Below are positions 1-8,091 of a stretch of 18,650 bases of DNA, piece after piece; the first letter of the stretch is position 1; every line of letters starts with the position of its first letter. The notes under the pieces were generated by a model. The model was given only the letters and a program-made list of their open reading frames with translations, had not been told where the DNA came from and ran no database searches. Both the position numbers and the translations under genes were made by a program. The DNA is taken from contig URRF01000024.1 of assembly GCA_900550145.1 (NCBI GenBank), positions 1-18,650 on the forward strand, read 5' to 3'. Origin of the DNA: an uncultured Mollicutes bacterium (lineage in GTDB: Bacteria; Bacillota_I; Bacilli_A; RF39; UBA660).

Positions 1-17
1 AAAGGTGTAATATATAT

Positions 18-591
18 ATGTCTAAAGAAAATTATAAAGAGAAGAATAAAAAAATTATCATCATTTAAATCGTAATCAAAGAACTCAAATTGAAATATTA
101 ATAAATGAAAAGGATAAAACTTTTGAAGAGATAAAGGTATCTGATATATGTAAAAAAGCACTTATAAATAGATCTACCTTTTATTCACATTATAATGATA
201 AATATGAATTATTAGTAGATTTTATAAATGTGCTTAAAGAAGAGTTTGTAAACGAATAAATAGTAATAATGAGAATTTAAATATTAGAGAGTTTTTTATA
301 AATTTAATTGGTTTATTTTTAAATCATATAGAAAGTAAGAAAGATGTATATAGTTCAATTATGATAAATAATAGAAATGGAATAATGATGGATATATTAC
401 TTAGTGTAGTTACTGATGATATGTTAAAAAGATTAATTTATGTAGGAAATAAAATTCCTAGTGATATTATTACTAAATTTTATCTTGGTGGAGTTGTAAA
501 TATTGGCATTGAGTGGTTAAGTAATTCTAATAAATATACTAAAAAAGAAATTCTTTCTTATTTAGAGTTTCTAATACCAGATATAAATTAA
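18..591 (+). pseudogene. TetR/AcrR-family regulator, frameshifted
   Basis: Remnant of a TetR-type DNA-binding repressor. Seen: an ATG at 18 with an AGGTG ribosome site at 3-7 opens a frame that stops at once (TAA 66-68). One frame over, the helix-turn-helix reads on (RTQIEILINEKDKTFEEIKV, then SDICKKALINRSTFYSHYND), with the family hallmark STFYSHY. That frame ends at the TAA at 257-259, and a third frame carries the ligand-binding domain (NSNNENLNIREFFINLIGLF onward) to the stop at 591. Adding one A to the run at 48-54 and one near 255-258 would join all three parts into about 190 residues, a normal TetR length. Two single-base losses imply an inactive gene unless they are sequencing errors. 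The following genes on the other strand are a membrane protein and a dead cation pump, so the target it once controlled may also be decaying (inference). Confidence 0.8.
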
Positions 592-624
592 AAAGTATCA
601 GTTCATATCAAACTGATACTTTTT
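590..624. terminator. Bidirectional intrinsic terminator
   Basis: A perfect 12-bp stem (AAAAAGTATCAG, 590-601, with its complement at 613-624) around an 11-base loop. An A-run lies on one side and a T-run on the other, so it can end transcription from both strands. It sits between the TetR remnant and the convergent HdeD-like gene and contains the stop codon of each. Confidence 0.9.
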
Positions 625-1174
625 ACATATTTAATAATTTAGTTATATCTTTAATATCTTTTTTAAATACAATTGTGTCTATTATATTTGATATTGAGTA
701 TAAAACTATTATAACTCCTATTGATGTGATTAAAGCAACACCACCCATATTAGGATTTACAATAATTATTAAACCACATAATATAGATATAATTGAACAA
801 ATAAATATTGAAATCCAGTTATTATATCCATTTTTACATAATAACATAGATATTCTTAAATCCAAAGTAGATTTTGTTATCATTATTATACCAGTTACTA
901 TTGGAAATAACGTTTTTATTATATTTGGGTAAAGTAACACTATTATACCCAATAATAGTTCAATAACTCCTAAAGTTAAAAAACCAGAATAAAACATACT
1001 TACTTCTTTTTCAAACAAGAAATATATTCCATTTATTATTAGTATGACAGATAAAATATATGTGATTGTTTCAAATGATACTTCTGGATAAACAATAAAT
1101 ATTAATCCAATTATAAACATCATTATAGATATTATAATAGAAGATGTTAAAAATTTATTTAATTTATTAACCAT
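623..1174 (-). CDS. HdeD/DUF308-family membrane protein
   Basis: A 183-residue integral membrane protein, almost entirely hydrophobic. Six predicted helices fall in three pairs (for example SIIISIMMFIIGLIFIVYP and VIELLLGIIVLLYP), each pair ending near a YP/NP turn. This repeated pattern is typical of the DUF308/HdeD family. HdeD is linked to acid resistance in Escherichia coli; no role can be deduced here. The start is placed at the second Met (1174), because the bases between an upstream ATG (1189) and this one read AAAGGAGAGAGT, a good ribosome site. A TTTACA-17-TATAAT promoter lies just upstream. The gene is single, with its stop codon inside the shared terminator at its 3' end. It is the only intact gene in the decayed left part of the window. 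Confidence 0.8.
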   Translation of the reverse strand: MVNKLNKFLTSSIIISIMMFIIGLIFIVYPEVSFETITYILSVILIINGIYFLFEKEVSMFYSGFLTLGVIELLLGIIVLLYPNIIKTLFPIVTGIIMITKSTLDLRISMLLCKNGYNNWISIFICSIISILCGLIIIVNPNMGGVALITSIGVIIVLYSISNIIDTIVFKKDIKDITKLLNM

Positions 1175-1203
1175 ACTCTCTCCTTTCATGTTTTGTTATT
1201 ATA

Positions 1204-1232
1204 ATTATAGTATTTTTTGTTTTTCCTGTAAA
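1204..1232 (-). promoter_or_regulatory. SigA-type promoter of the HdeD-like gene
   Basis: On the minus strand, TTTACA (1227-1232), exactly 17 bases, then TATAAT (1204-1209). The -10 is perfect and the -35 has one mismatch. It implies a leader of about 20 bases before the ribosome site. Confidence 0.75.
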
Positions 1233-1368
1233 TATACAAAAATAAATATTTTATTTAATAAACAACATTTTACATTTATATGTTTTTAATAATTATATAT
1301 ACTTTTATATTATTCACTCATTATTACTATCCTATTTTTCAAGATTTAATTTTCAACAATTAACAAAT

Positions 1369-2340
1369 TTATTTCTTATTTCTTTTAACTTTTAAGATGT
1401 CAAAGGGTATTACTGATATTAATACAAGAAATATTATTAGTAACCACCATTTTATATCTAATGGCAAAGTATTTGCTACTTTATTATAAAAAGGTAAATA
1501 TATAAAAGCTAATAATCCTAATATAATTCCTGAAGTAACTATTGCGGATACTTTATCTTTAAAACTTTCAATAAAAGTTAATATTGTATTTTTTGAGTCC
1601 TTTAATTGATAAGTAATAAACATAATGTCTAAAACTAATGTGGAGTATGCAATAGTTGTTGCTAAATTAATATCTGTAGTATTATTTAATAGATATAAGT
1701 AAGTAAAAAATACAACTATAAAAATTAATAAACCTTTTAATCCAAACTCAGTATTTTTTCCAACTGCTATAATTTTAATTACACCCATACCATTTATTAT
1801 ATCGGTTCCTGAATAACACATATTTAATTTAAAGTGATTATTATTGTCATCCTTTTTACTTTTATAAACCACAACTGATTCCCCTGTTAAACACGATTCA
1901 TTTACACCTAAGCTTTGTGAATATAATATTATTCCATCCACTTGCACTTTGTCTCCTTCTTCAAGAATGACTATATCTCCAACTACAACATCATCACTAG
2001 AAATTGTAATTTCTCGTTTGTTTCTAATAACTTTAACATTTAATGATGATAATTTGTTTAATTCTTCAAGTGTTTTGTCAGTTTATGCTTTTTGAATAAA
2101 CTCTATTGAACAAACGGCAAATACAAAAATTAGCATAATTATTCCATCACTATATTCACCAACAACAAAATAAACACTTGCTGCTATTATAAGTAATAAA
2201 AACATTGGTTCTTTAAATATACTCAATATCTTTAAAATTAATGATTCTTTCTTTTTTCGGTTAATTTATTTAAACCATACTTTTCTTTTGACAAAACCAC
2301 TTCTTCATCTGTTAAACCTTGGAAGTTTTTTTTACTATTA
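1369..2340 (-). pseudogene. P-type cation ATPase, decayed with internal deletion
   Basis: Remnant of a P-type cation-transporting ATPase. Reading from 2340 down: an N-terminal cation-ATPase stretch (GLTDEEVVLSKEKYGLNKL), a frame slip at a six-base homopolymer (2252-2257), the first transmembrane pair (PMFLLLIIAASVYFVVGEYS), an in-frame TAA (2083-2085) where family members have a codon (QKA*TDKTLEELNKL), and the actuator domain with the dephosphorylation motif TGES. Directly after VGKNTEFG the sequence jumps in frame to the C-terminal membrane helices (from GLLIFIVVFFTYLYL). The phosphorylation site DKTGT and the entire P and N domains, several hundred residues in intact pumps, are absent. It therefore cannot be catalytic even where the frame is open (1369-1947). 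The subtype (Ca, Mg or CtpE-like) cannot be told. Confidence 0.85.
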
Positions 2341-2341
2341 C

Positions 2342-2432
2342 TTACGTTTTCTTTAATAATAAATACCACTCCATTGCATAATGTTCATTAATATATTCTA
2401 AAGCTTTATGGACTATAGGATGCTTTAATCTT
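2342..2432 (-). pseudogene. Short unidentified gene remnant
   Basis: A 29-codon open stretch reads RLKHPIVHKALEYINEHYAM and ends at TAA 2342-2344. No start codon or ribosome site belongs to it, and the frame upstream closes at a stop. HPIVHKALEYINEHYA resembles the first helix of an AraC-type DNA-binding domain, but it is too short to be sure. It is most likely another decay product beside the dead ATPase. Confidence 0.25.
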
Positions 2433-2505
2433 ACCGTACAAACAAATGTTCATCATTTTTTAAATTTGTTATATTTTATTTATTAAAATCACTTTCATTA
2501 TAAAT

Positions 2506-2535
2506 AAAAAATATCTAGAAATATGATCTAGATAT
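2506..2535 (-). terminator. Terminator after carboxypeptidase 3' part
   Basis: On the minus strand, a perfect 9-bp stem ATATCTAGA/TCTAGATAT with a 7-base loop, followed by a T-rich tract. It starts two bases after the stop codon of the carboxypeptidase gene, so it is that gene's native terminator and now also ends recombinase read-through. Confidence 0.85.
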
Positions 2536-2537
2536 GA

Positions 2538-3335
2538 TTAAAAATTATAATTTCCACTTAGTATCTCTTTTATATATCTTAAATACAATACAAAATAATT
2601 TGCTTTTTCTATGTTTTCTTCTACAGTTACATCTGCTATACTTACTTTTTTACCATCTTCTTTTATTATTAATGTTCCTACTTTTTCACCTTTATTAATT
2701 GGTGCCTTTAACTTATTTAAATTTAATTCGTAACTTACTTCTCCTACTTTATAACCCTTTTTATTTATTCTAACTACATCATCCATAACTACTATATTTG
2801 CTTTATCTTTTTTTCCTTTATCTACTTTGACATTATCTATTATTTCTTCTTTTGTTATATAAGTATGTTTTTGATATAAATTATATCCATAATCTAAAAG
2901 TGCACTTACTTCACTATTTCTTATTGTACTAGTTGGTTCTCCCATTACTACTGCTATTAATCTCATATTATCTTTATTTATTGTTGCGGTAAGACAGTAT
3001 CCAGCTTCTTCTGTATAACCAGTTTTAAGTCCATCTACACCTTTATAGAATCTTACTAATTTATTTGTATTAACAAGCCAGAATTTGCTATCTGAATCAG
3101 TTCTTAAATATGTTTCATATATGGAGGAGAAATCTAATATTTTTTTGTGTTTAACTAATTCTTTTGCAATAATTGCCATATCATAACTAGATGAGTAATG
3201 ATTTGCTTCATCAAGTCCTGTACTGTTTTTAAAATTTGTATTTTTGAGTCCTAATTCTTTTACTTTGGCATTCATCATTTCTACAAATTTATCTTCAGTT
3301 CCTGCAATTCTTTCTGCAAGTGCCACTGTTGCATC
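2538..3335 (-). pseudogene. D-Ala-D-Ala carboxypeptidase (S11), 3' part of split gene
   Basis: C-terminal 265 codons of a dacA/dacF-type penicillin-binding protein that trims the terminal D-Ala from peptidoglycan stem peptides outside the cell. It starts at the codon for Asp in DATVALAERIAG, just after the missing SxN motif. It carries the third active-site motif KTG in VDGLKTGYTEEAGYCL and the C-terminal beta-rich domain of S11 enzymes. The signal peptide and the nucleophile motif SxxK lie in the other half at 8666-9019, so this piece cannot work alone. An open frame extends upstream to an ATG at 3368, inside the recombinase gene, with no convincing ribosome site; its first 11 codons are element sequence. 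Joined to the 5' part at the GA overlap it gives 383 residues, a usual family length, with KTG at about 222-224. Confidence 0.92.
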
Positions 3336-3354
3336 TCTCACACTAACTAAAAAG
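3315..3354. other. Left attachment-site hybrid (serine recombinase)
   Basis: Junction between chromosome and element. The 19 bases 3315-3333 belong to the carboxypeptidase gene, the overlap is TC at 3334-3335 (GA on the gene strand), and 3336-3354 is the element arm. The arm, on the minus strand CTTTTTAGTTAGTGTGAGA, matches the reverse complement of the other element arm at 11 of 19 positions, 9 of them in the outer 11. This is the symmetric layout expected of an attP of a large serine integrase. The recombinase stop codon (3343-3345) lies inside this arm. Confidence 0.8.
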
Positions 3355-4992
3355 CAGTAAAAAGTCATTTAAATTTAAGCTACCTTCTTCGTAGCTATTA
3401 TCTAATATATTAAATTTAATATGTAAAATTAACTTTTGCTTATCATTACATTCATCAATTCTTTCAACATAAATTGTATCTATTATAGATACGATTATTT
3501 CAAAAACACTTTCTTCATCTTCAAATATAGTTTTATTAACTTTTTCCTTAAATGTATCTATATTTTTTGAATAATCACTAGTATCTTGTTTAGATAAATA
3601 TTCTTGTTTCTTCTTTTTTAAATTTTTTAATTCTTTTTCATAATTATCTTTTGATATTTTATATTCTTCGCTATCTATTTCTTTCATTGCTTTCATGTGT
3701 ATTAATTCTGATTTTGCATTAGTTATCAAATTCATTTTCATATCTATTTCTTTTATTTCTTTCGTATAATCTTTTTTGATTTTACTTTCATTAATTAAAC
3801 TATATATTTCACTTATAATACTATTTTTATTACCAATGATTCCTTTTAATATTTTCTTAAAAATAATTAGTAATTCTTCATAACGTAATATAGGTGTTTT
3901 GCAACCATTACTTTTTGTTCTACCATACTTTCTGTAATTAGAACATCCCCAATATTTATTTACTTCGCCTGTTCTTTTATTTTTATAAGAACCCTTTATA
4001 AAAGTTGCGCCATCATGCATACATTTTATTTTGCCTGATAATGCATACCTCATATTAGTTGGAGTTTTATTTTTGTAATTTTTTGCATTTATATCTAATA
4101 TCTTATTACACTCATCCCAAAGTTCTTCAGTAACTATTGGTGGACAACTTTCATTATCTTTATAAACTATCCATTCTTCTGGTTTAAATCTTATTCTTTT
4201 TTGTGAATGATAATCAACTGTTGTTTCTTTGTGAGCACAATAATATCCTTTATATTTAGGATTTCTAATTATTCTTGTTATTACTGTACCTGCAAGGGGT
4301 TTACCTGTTTTACTCACGATATTATACGTGTTATATAAATAATGGCCCAACCTACTAGTTCCCATTTTTGCCTTACTATATTCATTAAATATTAATCTTA
4401 TTAATTCTGCTTCATATTCGTCTATTTCAAGTTTACCTTTATTCTTTTTATATCCATAAAAATTATCATTACCAGGTACTATTCCTTTTTCTATACTTCT
4501 TTTATAACCAAACCTAACTCTTTCTGATAATTTTCTAACTTCTTCTTGAGCTATACTAGACATTATCGTAAGACGGAGCTCTGAATCGGAATCAAAAGTA
4601 TTTATATTATCATTTATAAAGTTAATCCCAACACCATAAGATAATAATTCTTGTGTATACTGAATACTATCAACAGTATTTCTTGAAAATCTTGATATTT
4701 CTTTAGTTAATATTAAATCAAATATTCCTTTTTTTGCATCATCAACCATTTTAAGAAAATTTTCACGTTTTTTAACACTAGTACCACTTATACCTTCATC
4801 TATATATCCTGGAATAAATATCCAATTAGTTTGCTTTTTTATAAAATTTTCAAAATACATAACTTGATTTTCTAATGAATTTAATTGTTCTTCTCTATCA
4901 GTAGATACACGTGCATAAAAAGTTACTCTTAATTTTAAGTCATATATTGATTTACCACTTGTTAAAGAATTCCTTATCGTAAAAAGATTCAT
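3343..4992 (-). CDS. Large serine recombinase (integrase) of the element
   Basis: Site-specific recombinase expected to cut at attP/attB through a 5'-phosphoserine link and to integrate and possibly excise the element. From the chosen start (549 residues): resolvase domain at about 22-165 with catalytic Ser30 in YARVSTD, plus the motifs EISRFSRN and SSIAQEE; Recombinase domain at about 178-300 (FYGYKKNK, RNPKYKGYY); zinc-ribbon-like domain at about 315-370; coiled coil at about 406-470, as in phage-type large serine integrases. The zinc domain is odd: the usual CxxC opens as CMHD, keeping Cys324 but with Asp327 in place of the second Cys, while Cys350 and Cys364 remain. The ATG at 4992 is preferred over a TTG at 5007 because GGAGGGTGAGG precedes it. 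The gene lies 17 bases after the 66-residue gene, and its 3' end overlaps the attachment arm, typical of an integrase beside its own attP. Confidence 0.95.
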   Translation of the reverse strand: MNLFTIRNSLTSGKSIYDLKLRVTFYARVSTDREEQLNSLENQVMYFENFIKKQTNWIFIPGYIDEGISGTSVKKRENFLKMVDDAKKGIFDLILTKEISRFSRNTVDSIQYTQELLSYGVGINFINDNINTFDSDSELRLTIMSSIAQEEVRKLSERVRFGYKRSIEKGIVPGNDNFYGYKKNKGKLEIDEYEAELIRLIFNEYSKAKMGTSRLGHYLYNTYNIVSKTGKPLAGTVITRIIRNPKYKGYYCAHKETTVDYHSQKRIRFKPEEWIVYKDNESCPPIVTEELWDECNKILDINAKNYKNKTPTNMRYALSGKIKCMHDGATFIKGSYKNKRTGEVNKYWGCSNYRKYGRTKSNGCKTPILRYEELLIIFKKILKGIIGNKNSIISEIYSLINESKIKKDYTKEIKEIDMKMNLITNAKSELIHMKAMKEIDSEEYKISKDNYEKELKNLKKKKQEYLSKQDTSDYSKNIDTFKEKVNKTIFEDEESVFEIIVSIIDTIYVERIDECNDKQKLILHIKFNILDNSYEEGSLNLNDFLLLFS

Positions 4993-5009
4993 TACCTCAC
5001 CCTCCAATT

Positions 5010-5210
5010 TTACACTACAACATCTACAATAATTTGTTTTAAATTTCCTTCTGTTTTATTTTCTTTTTCTTCTTTTGATATATCTTCATCTATTTTTCTA
5101 ATAATAAAATTATATTGATTAAATTCTATTACTTCCTTTTTATAAAGTTCATTGATAATGGCTTTTTTAATTTCTTTTTTTGCAATATTTATTGAAAGAT
5201 TATTATCCAA
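5010..5210 (-). CDS. Small protein cotranscribed with the recombinase
   Basis: A 66-residue charged protein with no signal or membrane segment. The N-terminal half looks helical (SINIAKKEIKKAIINELYKK, then EVIEFNQYNFIIRKI), followed by an acidic and lysine-rich linker (EDISKEEKENKTEG) and a short hydrophobic tail. It starts at TTG, chosen because GAGGAGGAG lies just upstream and no in-frame ATG does. Its stop is 17 bases before the recombinase start, so the two are almost certainly made together. I do not recognise the family. Small proteins next to serine integrases can be recombination directionality factors or accessory DNA-binding proteins; either role here is inference. Confidence 0.75.
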   Translation of the reverse strand: MDNNLSINIAKKEIKKAIINELYKKEVIEFNQYNFIIRKIDEDISKEEKENKTEGNLKQIIVDVVV

Positions 5211-5247
5211 AATTTCTCCTCCTCATTTAAACATATTTGAATAAATG

Positions 5248-5270
5248 AAAAAAAGAACCTTTACAGTTCT
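5248..5270 (-). terminator. Terminator closing the cargo operon
   Basis: On the minus strand, AGAAC-TGTAAAG-GTTCT followed by seven T. The 5-bp stem, 6 with a wobble pair, is short but the T-run is clear. It starts 5 bases after the PHP stop codon and separates the four cargo genes from the recombinase pair. Confidence 0.65.
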
Positions 5271-5275
5271 AAATT

Positions 5276-6142
5276 TTAAATCCAATCTTTAACAACGTCT
5301 ATTGAAACATTCATATTTCCATATCCAATTCCTACTTTTCTATCCGGTTTTTTATTTCCATGACAATCTGTTCCTGCTGACATATATAAATTATTTTTTT
5401 CACAATACTTTTCAATAAATTTGATTTCTTCATCGCTAAATTTTGAATAATATGTTTCAACACCATCAATTATATTGTTTTCCACTAAACTATCTAAATA
5501 TTTTTCATAATCTCTAAGAGGATAAGTAAATAGATGTGCTAAAAAAACCTTTCCACCCAATTTCCTTATTTCTTCAGAAACCAATTTAGCATTAGGAGTT
5601 TGGTAAGAAAAATCTATATATAAAGGAAAATCTATATTACAAGTGCAGCATCTAAAAAAATGATCTATATCTGTCCATTCTTTATCAGAAAAATATTTTT
5701 TGTTTTCTGGATATTTTTTTATTGATTCATATATAAAATCTATTGGCCATCCCATATCTTCTTTATAATTAATATCATCTACTTTTATTTTGTTTTTATG
5801 ACAAGCACTCATAAGTAAATGAAATTCTTCCATTAAGTTAGGAGATTTTTTTTCTACATTATATACCTTTTCTATCCATTCATTCATTTTTTCAATATCA
5901 AAATTATATCCTAAAAGCTCTATCTTAGCATTATTAAATACGCAATTAAATTCTGCTCCTGATATAATTTTCCCATTAAAATAACTAGAATAATCATTTT
6001 CTTTTAATTCTAAATGGGCCTTTACAGTATCATGATCAGTAATTGCTAATAACTCAACTCCATTTTCTTTTGCTTTCTTGAGAAGTGTTTTAACATCCCA
6101 GGTTCCATCTGAATAAGTTGTATGTGTATGTAAATCTATCAT
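5276..6142 (-). CDS. PHP-domain metal-dependent phosphoesterase
   Basis: A 288-residue stand-alone PHP (polymerase and histidinol phosphatase) protein, the fold used by nucleoside 3',5'-bisphosphate and histidinol phosphatases. All metal-binding motifs are present: HTH at residues 5-7 followed by SDGT, DHD at 37-39, Glu64, His203 in FLAHLF, and AGTDCHG near 256-262 (Asp259, His261). A middle insertion of about 100 residues (about 85-185, including FFRCCTCNIDFP) replaces the short helical insert of smaller family members and may set the substrate. Its ATG overlaps the stop of the kinase-like gene by four bases (ATGA), so translation is coupled. It is the last gene of the cargo operon. Hydrolysis of a phosphate ester on a nucleotide-like molecule fits the neighbours, but the substrate is unknown. 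Confidence 0.88.
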   Translation of the reverse strand: MIDLHTHTTYSDGTWDVKTLLKKAKENGVELLAITDHDTVKAHLELKENDYSSYFNGKIISGAEFNCVFNNAKIELLGYNFDIEKMNEWIEKVYNVEKKSPNLMEEFHLLMSACHKNKIKVDDINYKEDMGWPIDFIYESIKKYPENKKYFSDKEWTDIDHFFRCCTCNIDFPLYIDFSYQTPNAKLVSEEIRKLGGKVFLAHLFTYPLRDYEKYLDSLVENNIIDGVETYYSKFSDEEIKFIEKYCEKNNLYMSAGTDCHGNKKPDRKVGIGYGNMNVSIDVVKDWI

Positions 6143-6837
6143 TTCTTATGACCACCTTTCGTTTTATCATTACTCAATACAATTGAATTTGCAAAATCAA
6201 GAAAATAAGCTAATAATTCTTGATCCGAAATATTAGTAGTATCCAAAGTTTTAGTAACTATATTATTATCAGATAATTTACCAATTATATTTTCTGCAAA
6301 AGTTTCTAAAACCCTTCTTTGTGAATTTATAATCGTTTCTTCTAACCAAATTCCTTCCAAAATATGATTTCTGGTCATATTTCTTTTTCTTATTTCATCA
6401 AAATTCGCCGTTAAAAGAAGAAATCCATCACATTCTATAATTTCCTCCTCATTTAATTGCTTTAACATATTGTAATATTTACTACAAGCACTAGAAAATG
6501 TTCCAACGAATCCTTTAGATTCCTCAAATGCCTTAGCTGTTGCTATGGTTGCAATAGCACTTTTATCTATAACAATATTAAATCCTCTATTACTAAAATA
6601 ATTAGCTTCTCTTATTTTTTGAAGTTCAATTCTAAATAATTGAGTTTGATAATATTCTTCCTCTGTTTGTTTATTTGGTATCGGCGAAGCATCATCGCCT
6701 TTTTTCTGAGTTTCTTTTTCTAAATATCTAATCGCTTCTGGAATTACTATCCAACCAAGCTTTTCTAAATTAGAACACAATGTAGTTTTCCCTACACAAG
6801 ATGTCCCTTCAACAATAATTATTTTCCCTCTCTTCAT
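6139..6837 (-). CDS. P-loop nucleotide kinase-like protein
   Basis: A 232-residue P-loop protein with the layout of thymidylate/deoxynucleoside kinases. Walker A is GTSCVGKTT at residues 11-19, directly after a hydrophobic strand (KIIIVE). A DKS motif at 91-93 (FNIVIDKSAIAT) matches the DR(S/H) position of deoxynucleoside kinases. A basic stretch near 150-157 (RKRNMTRNH) could act as a lid, and LLLTANFDEI fits the strand before it. The length is normal for such kinases. Its ribosome site GAGAGG overlaps the end of the glycosyltransferase gene, with a 2-bp gap; the PHP gene overlaps its 3' end. General P-loop ATPase (AAA_28-like) is the alternative call. Phosphorylation of a nucleoside or nucleotide is inferred from fold and context; the substrate is not known. 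Confidence 0.75.
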   Translation of the reverse strand: MKRGKIIIVEGTSCVGKTTLCSNLEKLGWIVIPEAIRYLEKETQKKGDDASPIPNKQTEEEYYQTQLFRIELQKIREANYFSNRGFNIVIDKSAIATIATAKAFEESKGFVGTFSSACSKYYNMLKQLNEEEIIECDGFLLLTANFDEIRKRNMTRNHILEGIWLEETIINSQRRVLETFAENIIGKLSDNNIVTKTLDTTNISDQELLAYFLDFANSIVLSNDKTKGGHKK

Positions 6838-6839
6838 TT

Positions 6840-8090
6840 TTACCTCTCTGTTTTATATTTTTCTTTCTTTCTAGAAATTAATGAATAAATTGGGCCAACG
6901 TTTGAAATTAATAACGCCAACATATAAGAAACATAGTTACAAAAATTTAATTTATAATGTTCATTACTTAGTTTATTTATTGTATTTATAGTAATAAAAT
7001 AATTAATATAAGAATAAAATAAATATGAAAATATTAAAATACAAACTGTTATAAAATTTTTAGAATATATGCAAATTAAAAAATTAATTATAAATATTAT
7101 AGGAAACAATAGCCAATTAATTGCACACCTAAATTCATTTATACAACCAATTAAGCCATATAAAGAAAATCTTTTTTCACTTTTTTTAATATCATTATAT
7201 ACTTTCACGTACTTTCTAGTTGTATCATACCACACAGAATTTTGTTTAATAATCTGATTAATTGATGAAGCGTTTTCGATATTTTCAAGGTTTGGGATTG
7301 AATATATAGGAATATTATTATATTTCAATTTCATAGTTAAATATATATCTTCACACCAAAATTTTGTATTAAAATTTCCCATTTTATTTAACTCTTTTAA
7401 ATCAATAGTTAGTCCATGCCCAACAACATAATTATATAAATATTTATAATTCAAACTTGAGTTAAATAATCCTACTTTTATTTCGAAATTTGATTGATAA
7501 ATTGCAAATCCTTTTGAAATAAAATCTAATTTAGAAAAATTTTTAAAACAATACGAATACTGTTGTATAACTTTTTTATCTTGATTTATATAATAAAATA
7601 ACGAATTAAATGTTTCTTTAGATGGTTTACTATCAGCATTATATAATGACATATACCATTCCTTTGAATCATCATAAAAATCAAAGTTATATAAATTATT
7701 AAGCATAAAATTTAACTGATCAGCCATATATCCTTTTTTTAAAGGATAATCTATTAAATATATATTATCGTACTTACCTAAAATATTATTTTCTACAATC
7801 GTTTTTGTTGTTATATAATTATTTTTATAATTGGATTCAAAATTCTCTTTTTCTGTTGTAATTATCACAATTGGTAATTCACAAATCTTTCTAAAATGTT
7901 TTATAGTTTCTTCAATAACTCTTTGTTCTCTTAAGCAAGGGATAGCAATAAACAATCCTTTATTATTTTTTAATTTTTGGTTATAATTTTTAGTATTATT
8001 TTTAAAAAACATTATATATTTAAATGTTATAAATAAAGAATATACAATCATTGTAATACTATATAAATTACAAATTAATTCTAGCTTCAT
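6840..8090 (-). CDS. Membrane-bound family 2 glycosyltransferase
   Basis: A 416-residue glycosyltransferase of the GT2/processive-like type (GT-A fold). It has one helix at about 8-30, a cytosolic catalytic domain from about 45 to 300, and three C-terminal helices (about 322-342, 346-372, 384-406) with a basic tail. Catalytic-domain signs: FIAIPCLREQ at the first strand, NADSKPS at 151-157 in the place of the metal-binding DxD (an N-A-D variant), CED at 246-248 as the general-base position, and QNSVWYD at 283-289 in the place of the Q/RxxRW motif. It starts one base after the deoxyribosyltransferase stop and lacks a clear ribosome site, so it probably depends on translational coupling. It would use a nucleotide sugar at the inner membrane face; acceptor and sugar are unknown. 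A surface-modifying role is one option. Confidence 0.8.
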   Translation of the reverse strand: MKLELICNLYSITMIVYSLFITFKYIMFFKNNTKNYNQKLKNNKGLFIAIPCLREQRVIEETIKHFRKICELPIVIITTEKENFESNYKNNYITTKTIVENNILGKYDNIYLIDYPLKKGYMADQLNFMLNNLYNFDFYDDSKEWYMSLYNADSKPSKETFNSLFYYINQDKKVIQQYSYCFKNFSKLDFISKGFAIYQSNFEIKVGLFNSSLNYKYLYNYVVGHGLTIDLKELNKMGNFNTKFWCEDIYLTMKLKYNNIPIYSIPNLENIENASSINQIIKQNSVWYDTTRKYVKVYNDIKKSEKRFSLYGLIGCINEFRCAINWLLFPIIFIINFLICIYSKNFITVCILIFSYLFYSYINYFITINTINKLSNEHYKLNFCNYVSYMLALLISNVGPIYSLISRKKEKYKTER

Positions 8091-8091
8091 A

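Noticed and set aside
3336..3368. Independent translation of the carboxypeptidase 3' part from the ATG at 3368
   Set aside because: No good ribosome site lies at the right distance, and the product would lack the signal peptide and the SxxK and SxN motifs.
7069..7257. Plus-strand open frame of 62 codons, and similar plus-strand frames inside minus-strand genes (for example 675-932, 10638-11018, 13984-14381)
   Set aside because: They lie opposite clear coding regions, lack ribosome sites, and have the Leu/Ile/Tyr-rich make-up expected from antisense AT-rich codons.
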